Shown piece by piece: positions 46,102 through 56,694 of a stretch of DNA of 64,000 nucleotides. The notes under the pieces are model-generated. The model did not search any database. It worked only from the letters and a program-made list of their open reading frames with translations, and was not told the DNA's origin. The stretch comes from Leguminivora glycinivorella (lineage: Eukaryota > Arthropoda > Insecta > Lepidoptera > Tortricidae). The DNA is taken from contig NC_062977.1 of NCBI RefSeq assembly GCF_023078275.1, positions 14,095,118 through 14,159,117 of the forward strand, given 5' to 3'. Both the position numbers and the translations under genes were made by a program. The stretch's first letter is position 1, and each line of letters begins with the position of its first letter.

Positions 46102-46343
46102 CTGTAAAACAAATACAATACTTATAAGTAATTCTCTCTATATTCATCCCACTGCAAGGCATAGGCCTCCTCTTCTTCTAACACAGGCAAGTAATTACAA
46201 GTAAGCAAAAGTTAATTAGTTACTAATACAAGGCCTTTCTTTCTTGTGCTACTCGTAGTTATGCTTATAGAAGTTATTTACATAAATTAATACCTACTCA
46301 GTATGGCTCGCACCAATGAGATCTTCGCATCTTATGTTAAGTA

Positions 46344-46705
46344 GGTGCGAAATGTATACTGCCAGCCGCTTTTCTGTGAAGGAACACATCGTGAGGAAAG
46401 CGGAACCGGACTAATCCCGATAAGGTCTAGTTTGCCCTCTGGACCGTAGGACTAGCAAAAATGACAATCGTTGCCACTAGACACCTATCGTAACGCCGTC
46501 TGGCTCTGGCGCCAATACTGAAGAGCTATAGAAAGCATTTAGCTAAGTACAATACCTACTCTGGATAGAAAAATGGCATTCGCTTTCGTAAAACCAGTCA
46601 AAGTAATGACCAAAATCTGGTAAAGCTGACCCGAGGGTCCGTAGTCCGATGCATGGGCCGTACCAAAAATGGCAGAATAACGCAAGGAAGAAGAGAGGTA
46701 AGTAG
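46344..46705 (+). mobile_element. Degenerate SINE (family B), plus copy
   Basis: Plus-strand segments cttttctgtgaaggaacaca tcgtgagg, accggactaatcccgataag and, after about 100 bp of other sequence, ggcattcgctttcgt, ggtccgtagtccgatgcatg and agaataacgcaaggaagaag follow the order of the SINE at 26712-27020 reversed. It is old and has no clear tRNA head. Confidence 0.55.
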
Positions 46706-46993
46706 GTAAACCATGAAACGTACCGCACAGTGAAAGCAGCTGAAGAGTGAAGTAGAACTGGATCGCGCTGAAGTCGGACTCGACTCTTCGAGGACCTCAA
46801 CGATGGTTGCTGTGCCCTGTCGACAATTCAACAATGAGTCCAGATTACACTATAGTGGAAAAATAACTTAGGTGAATCAACTTGTCACTTATCGTCTTGC
46901 TTTTTATTGCTAGAACAGACTATCCGTCTTAGGTTATATTGTCTATGCTGCTAGGTACCTATGTTACGTTCTCTTGCATTCCGTTAAAATACT

Positions 46994-47084
46994 TAAGATC
47001 CGTCATAGCCGTAGAACTATTTGTATGGTAGTTTAAGCACTAGATATGAAGAATGACGAAATGAATGACTATGACGGATCTTAT
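46994..47084. mobile_element. 91-bp palindromic MITE-like unit
   Basis: Inverted 15-bp ends taagatccgtcatag / ctatgacggatctta around a non-coding centre. Confidence 0.55.
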
Positions 47085-47289
47085 TTTCACGGATTCCGAT
47101 CGGACGTCGTGCGAAATCGCTCTAATTCTTTAAAACTTTAAGGCATTAAGTAAAGTTTGCAATCAATTGGAGCCCTTTCCTATACATAGTTAGGTGGCCC
47201 TATGTATAGGAACTGCCAATGGTTTGAAGAACGTCGTACCTACGCAACTACTAATAAACTATGAGTTTCTTGCAGGTCTGAAATCTTCT

Positions 47290-47396
47290 CGAGGCTGAGG
47301 CGTAGGGTTAGAGCCGGCGTACCTTTATTGGACGTTCATATGCGCATTGTAATATGCCTACTTGAAAAATAAATATTTTATTTTCATTTCATTTCT
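47290..47396 (+). mobile_element. LINE 3' end fragment
   Basis: The text ggcgtagggttagagccggc, gcgcattgtaatatgcctac, then ttgaaaaataaatattttat and a ttttcatttc tail is a recurrent lepidopteran LINE 3' UTR with a polyadenylation signal. Confidence 0.55.
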
Positions 47397-47632
47397 ACTT
47401 TTGATCCCTGGCTGACAAAATACACAGAAGTTTATTTTTTTCACAATTTTAAGGGACTTTAACCTTGAGTCTGTGGGTTTTATTTATGTTCAATACCTCC
47501 ATGCGTTTCCGAGACAGACAGGGTCTGGACATACAGACGAACGAAGGGACAACAAAGTCAGCAGCCAAGCCCATAAGAGTTCCGGTTAGTCCTTTTTAGG
47601 GGTATGGAATCCGAAATAAAAATGTTACTTAA

Positions 47633-47759
47633 AGCTGAGTTTAGACCAGCAAGTTATTGCTGCAAGTTATGAGACGCACCTATAGGTAGTAAGTGGCAAA
47701 TATCCGCATCTCTTTCTTGCATATACTTCTGTCTCAAAACTTGCACGTCTAAACTCAGC
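47633..47759. mobile_element. piggyBac-type MITE, TTAA flanks
   Basis: Inverted ends agctgagtttagac / gtctaaactcagc lie directly inside TTAA on both sides (47629-47632 and 47760-47763). Secondary inverted blocks (caagttatgagacg / gtctcaaaacttgc) lie further in. 127 bp, non-coding. Confidence 0.7.
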
Positions 47760-47867
47760 TTAAGAATGCTTAGGTACCTACGTATGGAAGTATTAAGACA
47801 ATTTTAAAGTTAAACAAGCTGTTGCGAGACGAGTCTAAATCTTATACTTTTAAACGAGCAATTCTTG

Positions 47868-48540
47868 TATATTTATTTATTTATTTATTTATTTATTTAT
47901 ACATACCGACGATCTCGGAAACCGCTCTAACGATTTCGCTGAAATTTGTTATGTGGGGGTTTTCGGAGGTGAAAAATCGATCTAACTTATCCTTAGGTCC
48001 CGGAAAACGCGAATTTTCGAGTTTTCATGCGTTTTTCTTCGCGCGCCATCTCGTGTGCAGTAGTTGTATTGTTAAGATAGAATTATTTCGGTCGATGTAA
48101 GTAAAGTACTATTTATTATAAAGACTAGATGGCGACACAGATCAAGGCGTCGTATACGAAACAACAAACATTAAGTAACTTATAATTCGCGGGCGAGGTG
48201 TTATAATTTTTTCAAGTCATTTCATATTAATGAAAAGAATACTTAACACAAATAGAAAAATTCACTATTTGAGCTTTTGTGGTGTAACGCGCGCCATCTC
48301 GTGTGGAGTATTTGTGTTGTTAGATGGCGACACAGGTCAAGGATACGAAACAACAAACATTGACTAACTTATGAATCTTATGATTCGCGGGTGACAAAAG
48401 TTACGTATTCATTAAGTGTTTTAATTATTATTACGAATTTTAAGCTTCTTCCGTTATCTCAGTACTATTTATAAGGTAGTGGTAGGTCTGTCATGTAAAA
48501 AACACAAGAAATAAAATAGAACACCGAGCGAAGCTCGGTC
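47868..48540 (+). repeat. TTTA microsatellite plus dispersed repeat ending in ACCGAGCGAAGCTCGGT hairpin
   Basis: It opens with about eight TTTA units (47868-47899), then accgacgatctcggaaaccg, atgtgggggttttcgg and a gcgcgccatctcgtgtg block. That last block occurs twice (48039-48193 and 48289-48392) as a direct duplication. It ends with the hairpin accgagcgaagctcggt, followed by cgcccaggtact. I recall this as a common lepidopteran element. It could be Helitron-like because of the 3' hairpin, but no CTRR end is clear. Confidence 0.6.
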
Positions 48541-48904
48541 GCCCAGGTACTATAGTCTAATAGATATACATTATATGTATAGCATAGGAACAAATAAGTA
48601 GGTAAATGACACACTTGGACATGCGGCCGATTCTAAAATTAGATTTCAAGCTGGACGCCGGTTGTTGATTTAAAATAAGTATTATCGTTCGGTTCATGAA
48701 TAGTAGGTAATAAGCAGTACCGGTGGAAAACTTGTTTTGAAATGATGACATTCGAGGCGGATTAAAATATGTGTTACTAGTTTTTAATAAAAAGTTCTGG
48801 CGAGACAACCTAATGCAAATAATGTGTGTCAGTTCCAAGTTAGAACCTAATCGATAACCGACATACCTAGTAGGTGCATTATTCTTTCGAAATAGGAACA
48901 TACT

Positions 48905-49028
48905 TAAGTATTATATAAATAAATAAATAATAAATAAATAAATATTGGGGGACACTTTACACAGATCAACCTACCCCAAACTAAGCAAAGCTTGTACTAT
49001 GGGTGCTAGGCGACGATATACCTACTTA
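48905..49028 (-). mobile_element. SINE (family A), 3' part only
   Basis: Plus-strand (aaat)n followed by tattgggggacactttacac and gcaaagcttgtactatgggt matches the 3' half of the family A SINE; the head is missing. It lies in the presumed intron between 49847 and 46101. Confidence 0.7.
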
Positions 49029-49679
49029 ATTATATGTATGTGTTTATAGATTTCAGTAGGATCGACATTGTACATAGACATTCAGTTTAGACGGCCCGAA
49101 AATAATCCAAGAAAAATATATTAGCGTTTGAGTGTGAAAAACTTGTTTGTAGTCAAATTGGTCATGTCTCCTTCTAAAAACTTAACGAACCGTATCTATG
49201 ATAACATAACAGATGTATAATTGTATAGCATAGTTAACCTTGGCGAAACAATTGAGCCGAAGGAACAAAAGCAGATGTGGCTCGGCCGGAGGTGCGTGCT
49301 CCGTACGCTAAACGAGCACGCCTAACTTTAATCAGCTTATAATATTGCAAACAACGTCAAGTACTTAATATACTACGCGTCATATATTTTGTGGCCGAAA
49401 TTACATATCGAATAATGTTAACCTTACTAAGTTAAAAGCAATGTTTCACTCATGTTACACCGAAAACTTAGAAATTGAACAATCAAACTGTTTACGTAAC
49501 TGATTGAATATGTACACACAGGTTCTTGACCCTGGGGTCAAACAAGCCGCGGACGATTTAAAGTATTTACATTTTACACTCTAATACAGTTTGTGCCTAA
49601 CCTTACGAATTACTTTGATGTTGGATAGGTTGTCTTCCTTAATTATAATGTTAGTGTTATATAATGAGGGAGGCGGTTA

Positions 49680-50220
49680 TACGGACACGGACAGGCTAAG
49701 GGTCAGACCGCGAGCCGGTAATGATCGTAAATATTGATGGCGATCGAGTTGAATGCACCGAGTGCGATCCACGTCGCGACCTTGTCCGCGCGCAGATAGG
49801 CCAGATAGTGCGCCGGCGCTGCGCCGGTAGCCGCGCGCTTACTTACGTTAGCTTCGCTCTTCCCATCGTACACCGCCGAGTAGCTCTCCGGCGGGAAACT
49901 GAACGATGACATGCCCACTGTTACACACACTCGCGGTCAAACACTGGAGGCTCTGGACCGCCGGCCGCGGCCGCCCCGGCGATCCATTGTTCCTTATTGA
50001 TCGTTTCGCGAGGAAGACGCGCGCGGGCGCGGCGGGTAGGGGCAACGCGACCGCACTGACGCGACGCCGCCGGCGCCCGCACACGCGGATTATCGCTTTA
50101 CGGTCACCGATAATGAGCAAAGCAAACTTCCCCGTACTACGTTTGTATCGGCCCCTCGCGATTGTCGCGCCCTTTGCCTTATCGCGCACGACGCTCAAGC
50201 AAATCGAAGGGAACTGACAG
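49680..50220 (-). promoter_or_regulatory. CpG-rich island, putative promoter and 5' UTR
   Basis: GC and CpG content rise sharply here against AT-rich flanks, and no repeat was recognised. On the minus strand an arthropod-type initiator TCAGT occurs at 50059-50055, about 145 nt upstream of the ATG at 49912. Long open frames on both strands in this island are composition artefacts. Confidence 0.4.
49847..49912 (-). CDS. Probable first coding exon of an unidentified host gene
   Basis: Minus-strand ATG at 49912 starts MSSFSFPPESYSAVYDGKSE AN, 22 codons with G/C-rich third positions, and meets a consensus donor (aac|gtaagt) in phase 0. It sits in a 500-bp CpG-rich island (about 49680-50220), as expected for a promoter and first exon. 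The next candidate exon on this strand, 46048-46101, is in the same phase. If the donor is not used, the frame continues to a stop at 49703-49705, giving a 69-aa protein with a hydrophobic stretch (KVATWIALGAFNSIAINIY). No homolog recognised. Confidence 0.5.
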
Positions 50221-51212
50221 TTCTTCGCGAACAATACCCGCACTGTGGGTAAGCCGAGGCACTTGATGAGTTTATTTATAGACTTACCTACGTAAGTAAA
50301 CAATAATAAAGTAAACCATCGGCAATCAGCAATCGCACAAATCGAACGAGTTGCGAATGCACAATAGCAGTTTAAACCTACTGTTTATATTAGCATTAAA
50401 TATGAGTCCGTGCATGTTCGTGCAACTTCTATCTACACATTTTACTAACCTACGTCAAACTGTCAAGTCTCTGCATGAAAATAAAATATGAAGGTAGGTA
50501 ATAAAGAAAATATGAACTATATTTATGGTGTGGCTCTGAAGCCAGACCACACTATGTTGGCAGCGATTTTTATAGCCCAGGCGGTGGCGGTGGCGATTTT
50601 ATTTTAAACGCAAAACTTCAATGAAAATTACTTTTACTTAACAATGGCGCCGTTCAGGGTATCAAAGTCACTGGTCTGACTCTAACTGACTTTATAGTCT
50701 TTGTAATGTCATGTTGTTGACTACTTGTCTAGGCTTCGATAGCACAGGCATCGCAGGAGTTATTTTACAGATCAACTTCTGTCAGATTACCTATGGCATT
50801 TAGTATGTATTTTATGTCGCACTACACTAATGAAAAATATATTGGCAACGCCCTTTAAGAATACCAAAAGTATCCAAGTCTGACAAAAAGACTAAATTAA
50901 AAATTGTACACTGTTAAAGTCGTCCTTTTCAAATCAATATGTCTAAAACGGGACGACACTACATTGCCAATTTTTAATTTCTTTTGGCAAACTGTATATG
51001 TATAATCATTTAGGCATTTGTTTTTTAACTCGAAATCGTGTTTTACAATTAACACATTTAACTGTCAGTCTGTCACTTACGTAGACATGTTTTTGTAGTC
51101 AGTATTGTTCAAGGAAATTAAAATTATCGTATTATGCCAGTTTTCCTTATTCTACTCATAAATTACCTATTATAAGTAAGTGTGTTATCAAAATCAAGTT
51201 TGTGTCTCTAAG

Positions 51213-51300
51213 GCCCACTTGCACCAATGTGGGCTGTCATCTGTCAAATTTCATATAAAATGGTGGGTTAACCCTCCATTTTCGTTGGTGAAAGTGGCCC
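51213..51300. mobile_element. MITE with CACTTGCACCAA ends, copy 2
   Basis: Runs gcccacttgcaccaatg ... gttggtgaaagtggcc, with tggtgggttaaccctccatt inside, the reverse of the core in 37350-37470. Confidence 0.65.
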
Positions 51301-51689
51301 TAATAAAGTAGGCAGGGCCGGGGGTTCAAGCCTCAGATCTTGCTCTGAGCTGTCAAAAGTTCCAGGTGTTCTAAACACAACTTTATTGTTTAAACTGTAA
51401 GAACGGTTATAAAATATGTTCATACATGAATCTATTGTAAAGATATCGATCGACCTAATTAGAACTTTAAGATACGTCAAATATTAGTTCTAGAAACCTA
51501 CGATATGCATCGGATAACCAAAGTGTATATATAATCAAAAACATCCCCTTTTAGAGCGTGTTCACACTATCCGCTCCGACATCGGATGAAGGAAGGATCT
51601 CAAATGCAAATGACAAAGATGGCGCCTTTAATATATAGGATATCAGGGGCCCATTTCTCGAAGCTACAAGTTACAATTTACAAGAATAC

Positions 51690-51897
51690 CTTTTTGTACC
51701 TTTTGGCGTAGAAACTCTAGGTCTATGGGGTCCCAGCGCGAACAAGTTGTTCACAGAAATCGCGAAGCGTCTGGTTGAGATAACTGGTGACTAAAGAGCT
51801 GGCGACTTCCTCGCACAATGTATCAGCATTGCGATACAACGAGGAAATGTCGCCAGTATCCTTGGTACAATGCCTCAAGGGCCTATTTTAGACATTA
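51690..51897 (+). pseudogene. R2-type LINE C-terminal fragment
   Basis: The frame reads FVPFGVETLGLWGPSANKLF, continues to ITGD, hits one stop, then RAGDFLAQCISIAIQRGNVA and GTMPQGP. It is clearly the same domain as 45129-45331 (VPFGVETLGPWGP ... QRGNAASVYGTMP) but diverged, so this is a separate insertion of the family. Only the last ~65 codons remain. Confidence 0.8.
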
Positions 51898-51931
51898 GCT
51901 AGCTTTTAAGTTTAGTCTTAGTTTCTTATAT

Positions 51932-52202
51932 AATAGGGAACTTGACTGTAGTTAAAATAAAATATTTTATACCATGCATGAAATAAAGCATCAGATAATT
52001 GTAAGAAAAACATGGACATTAGTTATTTTTAAATCCAATTTCTATTTAATAAGTCAGGTAGAAATATATAAAGTAACTGAGTTGACCGTGACGTCACTCA
52101 ATTCGATTTCATATAAATTCCATATTAGCAAGTCCTTAAAGTTTCGTCGTTTTGACAGTTCTTAAAAAGAAGCTGATTTGACTAGGAGGCAAGTAGCCTA
52201 TT
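51932..52202. mobile_element. MITE with AATAGG..CCTATT ends, copy 2
   Basis: Nearly identical to 2911-3177, including the internal gttgaccgtgacgtcactca. It is the innermost layer of the nested stack, just downstream of the R2-type fragment. Confidence 0.78.
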
Positions 52203-52980
52203 ATGTAAATAAAGAGTTTTCTACTTACCAATTTACAGTGGTAGTCAATGTCTAATATGACAAGCAAGTTGGAAAGAGACTTCCGCTTGTAACTTGTAAC
52301 TTTCAGTTTTGAGAAGTGGGCCCCTGTCCTACATCCGATATCAGATCGGATAATGTCAAAACGCACATACACAAGCTATCTGGTGTTCGAATCGAGCCAA
52401 TTACACGCGTACAGTTAGCATTATATTAAACAATAAAATGGACGTAAAGGAACGAAAGAAAAACATTATAAAATATTTCAAACATTTATTTCATATCAAC
52501 TTTATCAAAAACAAAACGCTCGGTTAAGTGTATGTCACACTTGAGATTGATCAACGTGATATCACAAGTCGCATTACAATTTTAATACTGTTTGCTAAGT
52601 CAATATCATTTAAGTAAGCATATAAGTTTTCGCACTTCAGATTTACTACTTGTTTTTACTTAATAATTTAACACATTAATGTAAAAATGGCAGTCATTTT
52701 GGCACGTTAAATTTTACAATGATTTTAATACGAAGTGTTTTTTCCACAACACATTCATGGCTCCTTTTTTCTACTCGTCGACTTTAATCTGTCAATTAGG
52801 ACACCACAGACTGAACTATACGTGCTGACTTTTCAGTGTTGGATAGTCTTTAAACTTAGTCAACTATAATATTTCATTACACTTCACTTTAGTTAACTGA
52901 AAAATTTTCAAAAATAGAATTTCATACAAGTTCTATACTAATTTGCGATACCTGGCAACTTTTTCTGCATCTGAAACACA

Positions 52981-53536
52981 TTTTTAGGGTTCCGTAGTCA
53001 ACTAGGAACCCTTATAGTTTCGCCATGTCTGTCTGTCCGTCCGTCCGTCCGTCCGTCCGTCCGTCCGCGGATAATCTCAGTAACCGTTAGCACTAGAAAG
53101 CTGAAATTTGGTACCAATATGTATATCAATTACGCCAACAAAGTACAAAAATAAAAAGTGGAAAAAAATGTTTCATTAGGGCACCCCCCCTACATGTAAA
53201 GTGGGGGCTGATATTTATTTTCATTCCTACCCCAACGTATGATATATTGTTGGATAGGTATTTAAAAATGAATAAGGGTTTACTAAGATCGTTTTTTGAT
53301 AATATTAATATTTTCGGAAATAATCGCTCCTAAAGGAAAAAAAGTGCGTCCCCCCCCCTCTAACTTTTGAACCATATGTTTAAAAAATATGAAAAAAATC
53401 ACAAAAGTAGAACTTTATAAAGACTTTCTAGGAAAATTGTTTTGAACTTGATAGGATCAGTAGTTTTTGAGAAAAATACGGAAAACTACGGAACCCTATA
53501 CTGAGCGTGGCCCGACACGCTCTTGGCCGATTTTTT
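52981..53536 (-). repeat. ggttccgt-type repeat with (GTCC)n, copy at 53 kb
   Basis: Starts tttttagggttccgtagtca, has about eight CCGT units (53033-53068), gttagcactagaaagctga, a C-rich patch (53350), and ends cgacacgctcttggccga ttttt. Closely similar to 54756-55312. Confidence 0.75.
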
Positions 53537-53539
53537 AAT

Positions 53540-54015
53540 CTATCGCGTTATCGGCCAATCACAGACGGTTATTACAAACAATTGGTTACCAAGTAATTCG
53601 ATGTTGATACAACGGTGAACGACGCCATTAACACTAATTTAACTTGAATAATGATATTTTTCGTCCATTGATGATGAAGATGATGACTCATAGAAAAAGT
53701 ACTGTACCATGGTACTCGACTGAAAAGCTTTGTATTATATCACGATTGTATAAAATACTATTAGTAGTCACTATATATTTTGAATGCAGCCGAAATCATA
53801 GAACAGAACTCCGTGACGAAAAACTGAGGTCGCATCGAGTTCGAGCTCATTAAAAATATCTTAGGAACGGGATTGTCAGCCAAAACAAGCTCTTCCACCG
53901 AATTAGCAGTGGTCAACTTGTGTCATAAACTTCAATTTTCAGCAGCAAATGTGTGAGGACTTTTGTAGACGATGAACGATACAATTCTTTAAGCTGAAAC
54001 AAAAATAATAATCAT
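53540..54015. other. No recognised gene or element
   Basis: AT-rich; a gatgatgaagatgatgac run near 53670. Nothing else is identifiable. Confidence 0.35.
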
Positions 54016-54170
54016 TTAAAATATTTCGTATTTTGATTTGTTTCGATCCATTTTCGTATTTTGATTTGTTTCGAAAATGGATCGAAACATGTCGAACGCT
54101 ATATCGACTTAACACGTGAGTAACCCGCTTAAAATATTTTTAAATATGTTTGAGTCTCACTGGAGTTTTA
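54016..54170. repeat. Inverted repeat next to a Penelope-like end
   Basis: tttcgatccattttcg (54044-54060 region) is reversed as cgaaaatggatcgaaa about 20 bp on, and cgtattttgatttgtttcga is duplicated in tandem. It continues gaaacatgtcgaacgc and cttaacacgtgagtaaccc, text that I associate with Penelope-like terminal repeats. Classification tentative. Confidence 0.4.
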
Positions 54171-54714
54171 TAGTTAAAATCATTTAAAATGCTAGTGAAT
54201 CAGGTTTCATACCTACATTTTTAAATTGTTTACGGACTCGGTTACACACACAAAAAAGGATTGTATGGAATTTTACTCAGATCTCTTTCTTGACCTACAG
54301 GACATCTACGTTCAATGAGGAGGCACACTGACATTTTATCCCGCCAGGCGGCGCCTGTGCAAGTGTCTAGGCATATCACTGTCATTCATATGTGAGAGAG
54401 AGATCTTCTTCTCGCTCTCACGTAGGTATGAAATTCTTTATCCGTGCAATGGACTAATAAGGTGGCGCCATCTGTCCAGGGTTCGAGGATATATATCAAT
54501 GGATATTATATCAAGATGTATATCCGATATATATCGGATATATATCCAGCGGGGTTCGACGATATATATCAATGGATATAAAATATCCGATATTTATCAT
54601 TTGTTTATAAATAATTATTGCAATACAAAAATGGTTTAAAAAATGTAACATTGTCGAAAATATAGTTTTTTGTGTTTGGTACTGTTTTTCTACTAAATGT
54701 TCTGTTTTTTATGG

Positions 54715-55436
54715 GATACAGGCGTGATTGTATGTTGTATGTATGTATGTTCTGTTTTTAGGGTTCCGTAGTCAACTAGGAACCCTTATTGTTTCGCCAT
54801 GTCTGTCTGTCCGTCCGTCCGTCCGTCCGTCCGTCCGTCCGTCCGCGGATAATTTCAGTAACCGTTAGCACTAGAAAGCTGAAATTTGGTACCAATATGT
54901 ATATCAATCACGCCAACAAAGTGCAGAAATAAAAAGTGGAAAAAAATGTTTTATTGGGGTACCCCCTACATGTAAAGTGGGGGCTGATATTTTTTTTCAT
55001 TCCAACCCCAACGTGTGATATATTGTTGGATAGGTATTGAAAAATGAATAAGGGTTTCCTAAAATAGTTTTTTGATAATATTAATATTTTCGGAAATAAT
55101 CGCTCCTAAAGGAAAAAAAAGTGCGTCCCCCCCCTCTAACTTTTGAACCATATGTTTAAAAAATATGAAAAAAATCACAAAAGTAGAACTTTATAAACAC
55201 TTTCTAGGAAAATTGTTTTGAACTTGATAGGTTCAGTAGTTTTTGAGAAAAATACGGAAAACTACGGAACCCTACACTGAGCGTGGCCCGACACGCTCTT
55301 GGCCGGTTTTTTAGTAGAATTTTCCTTATCTGAATTTGTATTCATTGATAATGCAACAAATACATATCATAAATATCCGATATTTTGATATTTTTTATAC
55401 ATACATACATACAACATACAATCACGACTGTATCAT
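54715..55436. mobile_element. Outer inverted-repeat element carrying a ggttccgt repeat
   Basis: The left end gatacaggcgtgattgtatg ttgtatgtatgtatg (about 54715-54750) is reversed at 55396-55436 (catacatacatacaacatac aatcacgactgtatc). The enclosed ggttccgt repeat occupies almost all the interior. Confidence 0.6.
54756..55312 (-). repeat. ggttccgt-type repeat with (GTCC)n, copy at 55 kb
   Basis: Same structure as 52981-53536, including a longer CCGT array (54808-54845), and ends cgacacgctcttggccggtt ttt. The two are near-identical and about 1.2 kb apart in the same orientation. Confidence 0.78.
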
Positions 55437-55700
55437 ATAAAGCTTCAGTGCCACTTATGGCAAATAAGGGTTTTTTTTTTTTCCTATCATGGCTTTTACT
55501 CCTTGCTATTTTGAGCCAGGTGGATTATGCCAATGTCGTGGTGACTTTTGACTTTTTTTAATTTTAAACGAGAGTGTTCGGTGATTTTGATTTAATTTTT
55601 GGAAGGATAGGTCGGGAACCTAGAACGAAAAATAAAACACAATGTTATGGACGCCACAGACAAAAACAAAACATATTACGTGACACATATGACACTGTAC

Positions 55701-55834
55701 AGTCAACCAATTGGAACCCTAGGCCACTCTACAACCATGTCAAAATGACAAACAGTAAGAGATTTCTTACAATCTGATTTATAACGTCACTATGACATAG
55801 TTCTACAGTGGCCTAGGGTTCCAATTGGTTGACT
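55701..55834. mobile_element. Mariner-type MITE, CAGTCAACCAATTGGAACCC, copy 2
   Basis: Arms of about 55 bp are inverted with few mismatches; flanked by TA before cagtcaacc and ta after ggttgact. Opposite orientation to 42740-42869. Confidence 0.82.
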
Positions 55835-55974
55835 ATACCAACATTAGTGAAAAAGAGCGGGAAGCGGATGACAGTTTGTTAAAGCAAGCAACGTAGCGGA
55901 TGAAATAGAGGAAGAAAAAACATAGAAATATATATTATATAGATACAATTTTTAACAATGACTAAGACTGAAGT

Positions 55975-56694
55975 TTACAGTTTTATGTTATGTACTTGTA
56001 TATATTTAATAAGAATTGCCGTTAAGGGAGGGTCCATAAGAGCGAGAAGTGTATAGAAGTTAACAGGTCGCGGAATAGTAATAGGTAAAACGTCATACAA
56101 AGAGTAATTGAATCTCGAACAAGAAAAGAAAATGTGATCCACCGTGCCTTCGTCTAACCCACATTCGCACAATGAAGTATCCCGGACATGTATCTTAGCA
56201 AGGAACACAGGCGTACAGACTGGTCCTAGGCGCAACCGACATATTGTTGAGGTGACCCATTTAGCCTGGGTACGAAATTTGAAAAACCATGGCTTACGAG
56301 TAATCTTTTGTTGAATGCGCCCATAATGTTTTCCTACTACCAGTCTGGAAGAATTCCAACGGTTTTGCCATGTGGTGACTAAATCAGTTTGAGCATTGCA
56401 AAGAAGGTCAGAACTATATATACTGTTGTAGCCTGGTGAACCTAACTCAATAGCTTTCTTTGCCCATAAGTCTGCAGATTCATTACCGTCAATACCACAA
56501 TGGCTGGGGATCCATGCAAGAATTATTTTTAATCCCTTTGTGTTACATTTTCTTAAAAAAGCCTTTATTTGCAGAATCAATGGGTACTTTGTCTTCATTT
56601 TGAACTGATTGCCCATAATAGCCTGCAGACAACTCCTACTGATAGTAACTATCAGAGAAAATGATGACTTTTTCAATATTATGGGAGTCAGCAT
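55975..56694 (-). pseudogene. I-type LINE, rest of RNase H and C-terminal domain
   Basis: Continues the previous frame after a shift near 56650. WIPSHCGIDGNESADLWAKK is the last RNase H motif (His and Asp). Further on CECGLDEGTVDHIFFSC is the CxC...H...C motif found near the end of many insect LINE ORF2 proteins. Stop near 55975. Confidence 0.88.

Larger units (their letters stand above)
51644..52326. mobile_element. CAGGGGCCCatTTCTC element, middle layer
   Basis: Termini caggggcccatttctcgaag and its near-complement ending gagaagtgggcccctg, with the subterminal pair ctacaagttacaa / ttgtaacttgtaa. It contains an R2-type LINE fragment (51690-51897) and a 271-bp MITE (51932-52202). No matching 8-bp TSD. 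Confidence 0.7.
51556..52364. mobile_element. Outer TIR element of a nested stack
   Basis: The left end gcgtgttcacactatccg...acatcggat and right end atccgatatcagatcggata atgtcaaaacgc are imperfect inverted repeats of about 32 bp. Everything between them (51644-52326) appears to be a second element. Confidence 0.55.

Noticed and set aside
49848..50303. 151-codon minus-strand open frame and 103-codon plus frame in the CpG island.
   Set aside because: High GC lowers stop frequency in all frames; the text is Arg/Ala/Pro-rich and the ATG-donor model at 49912 is better supported.
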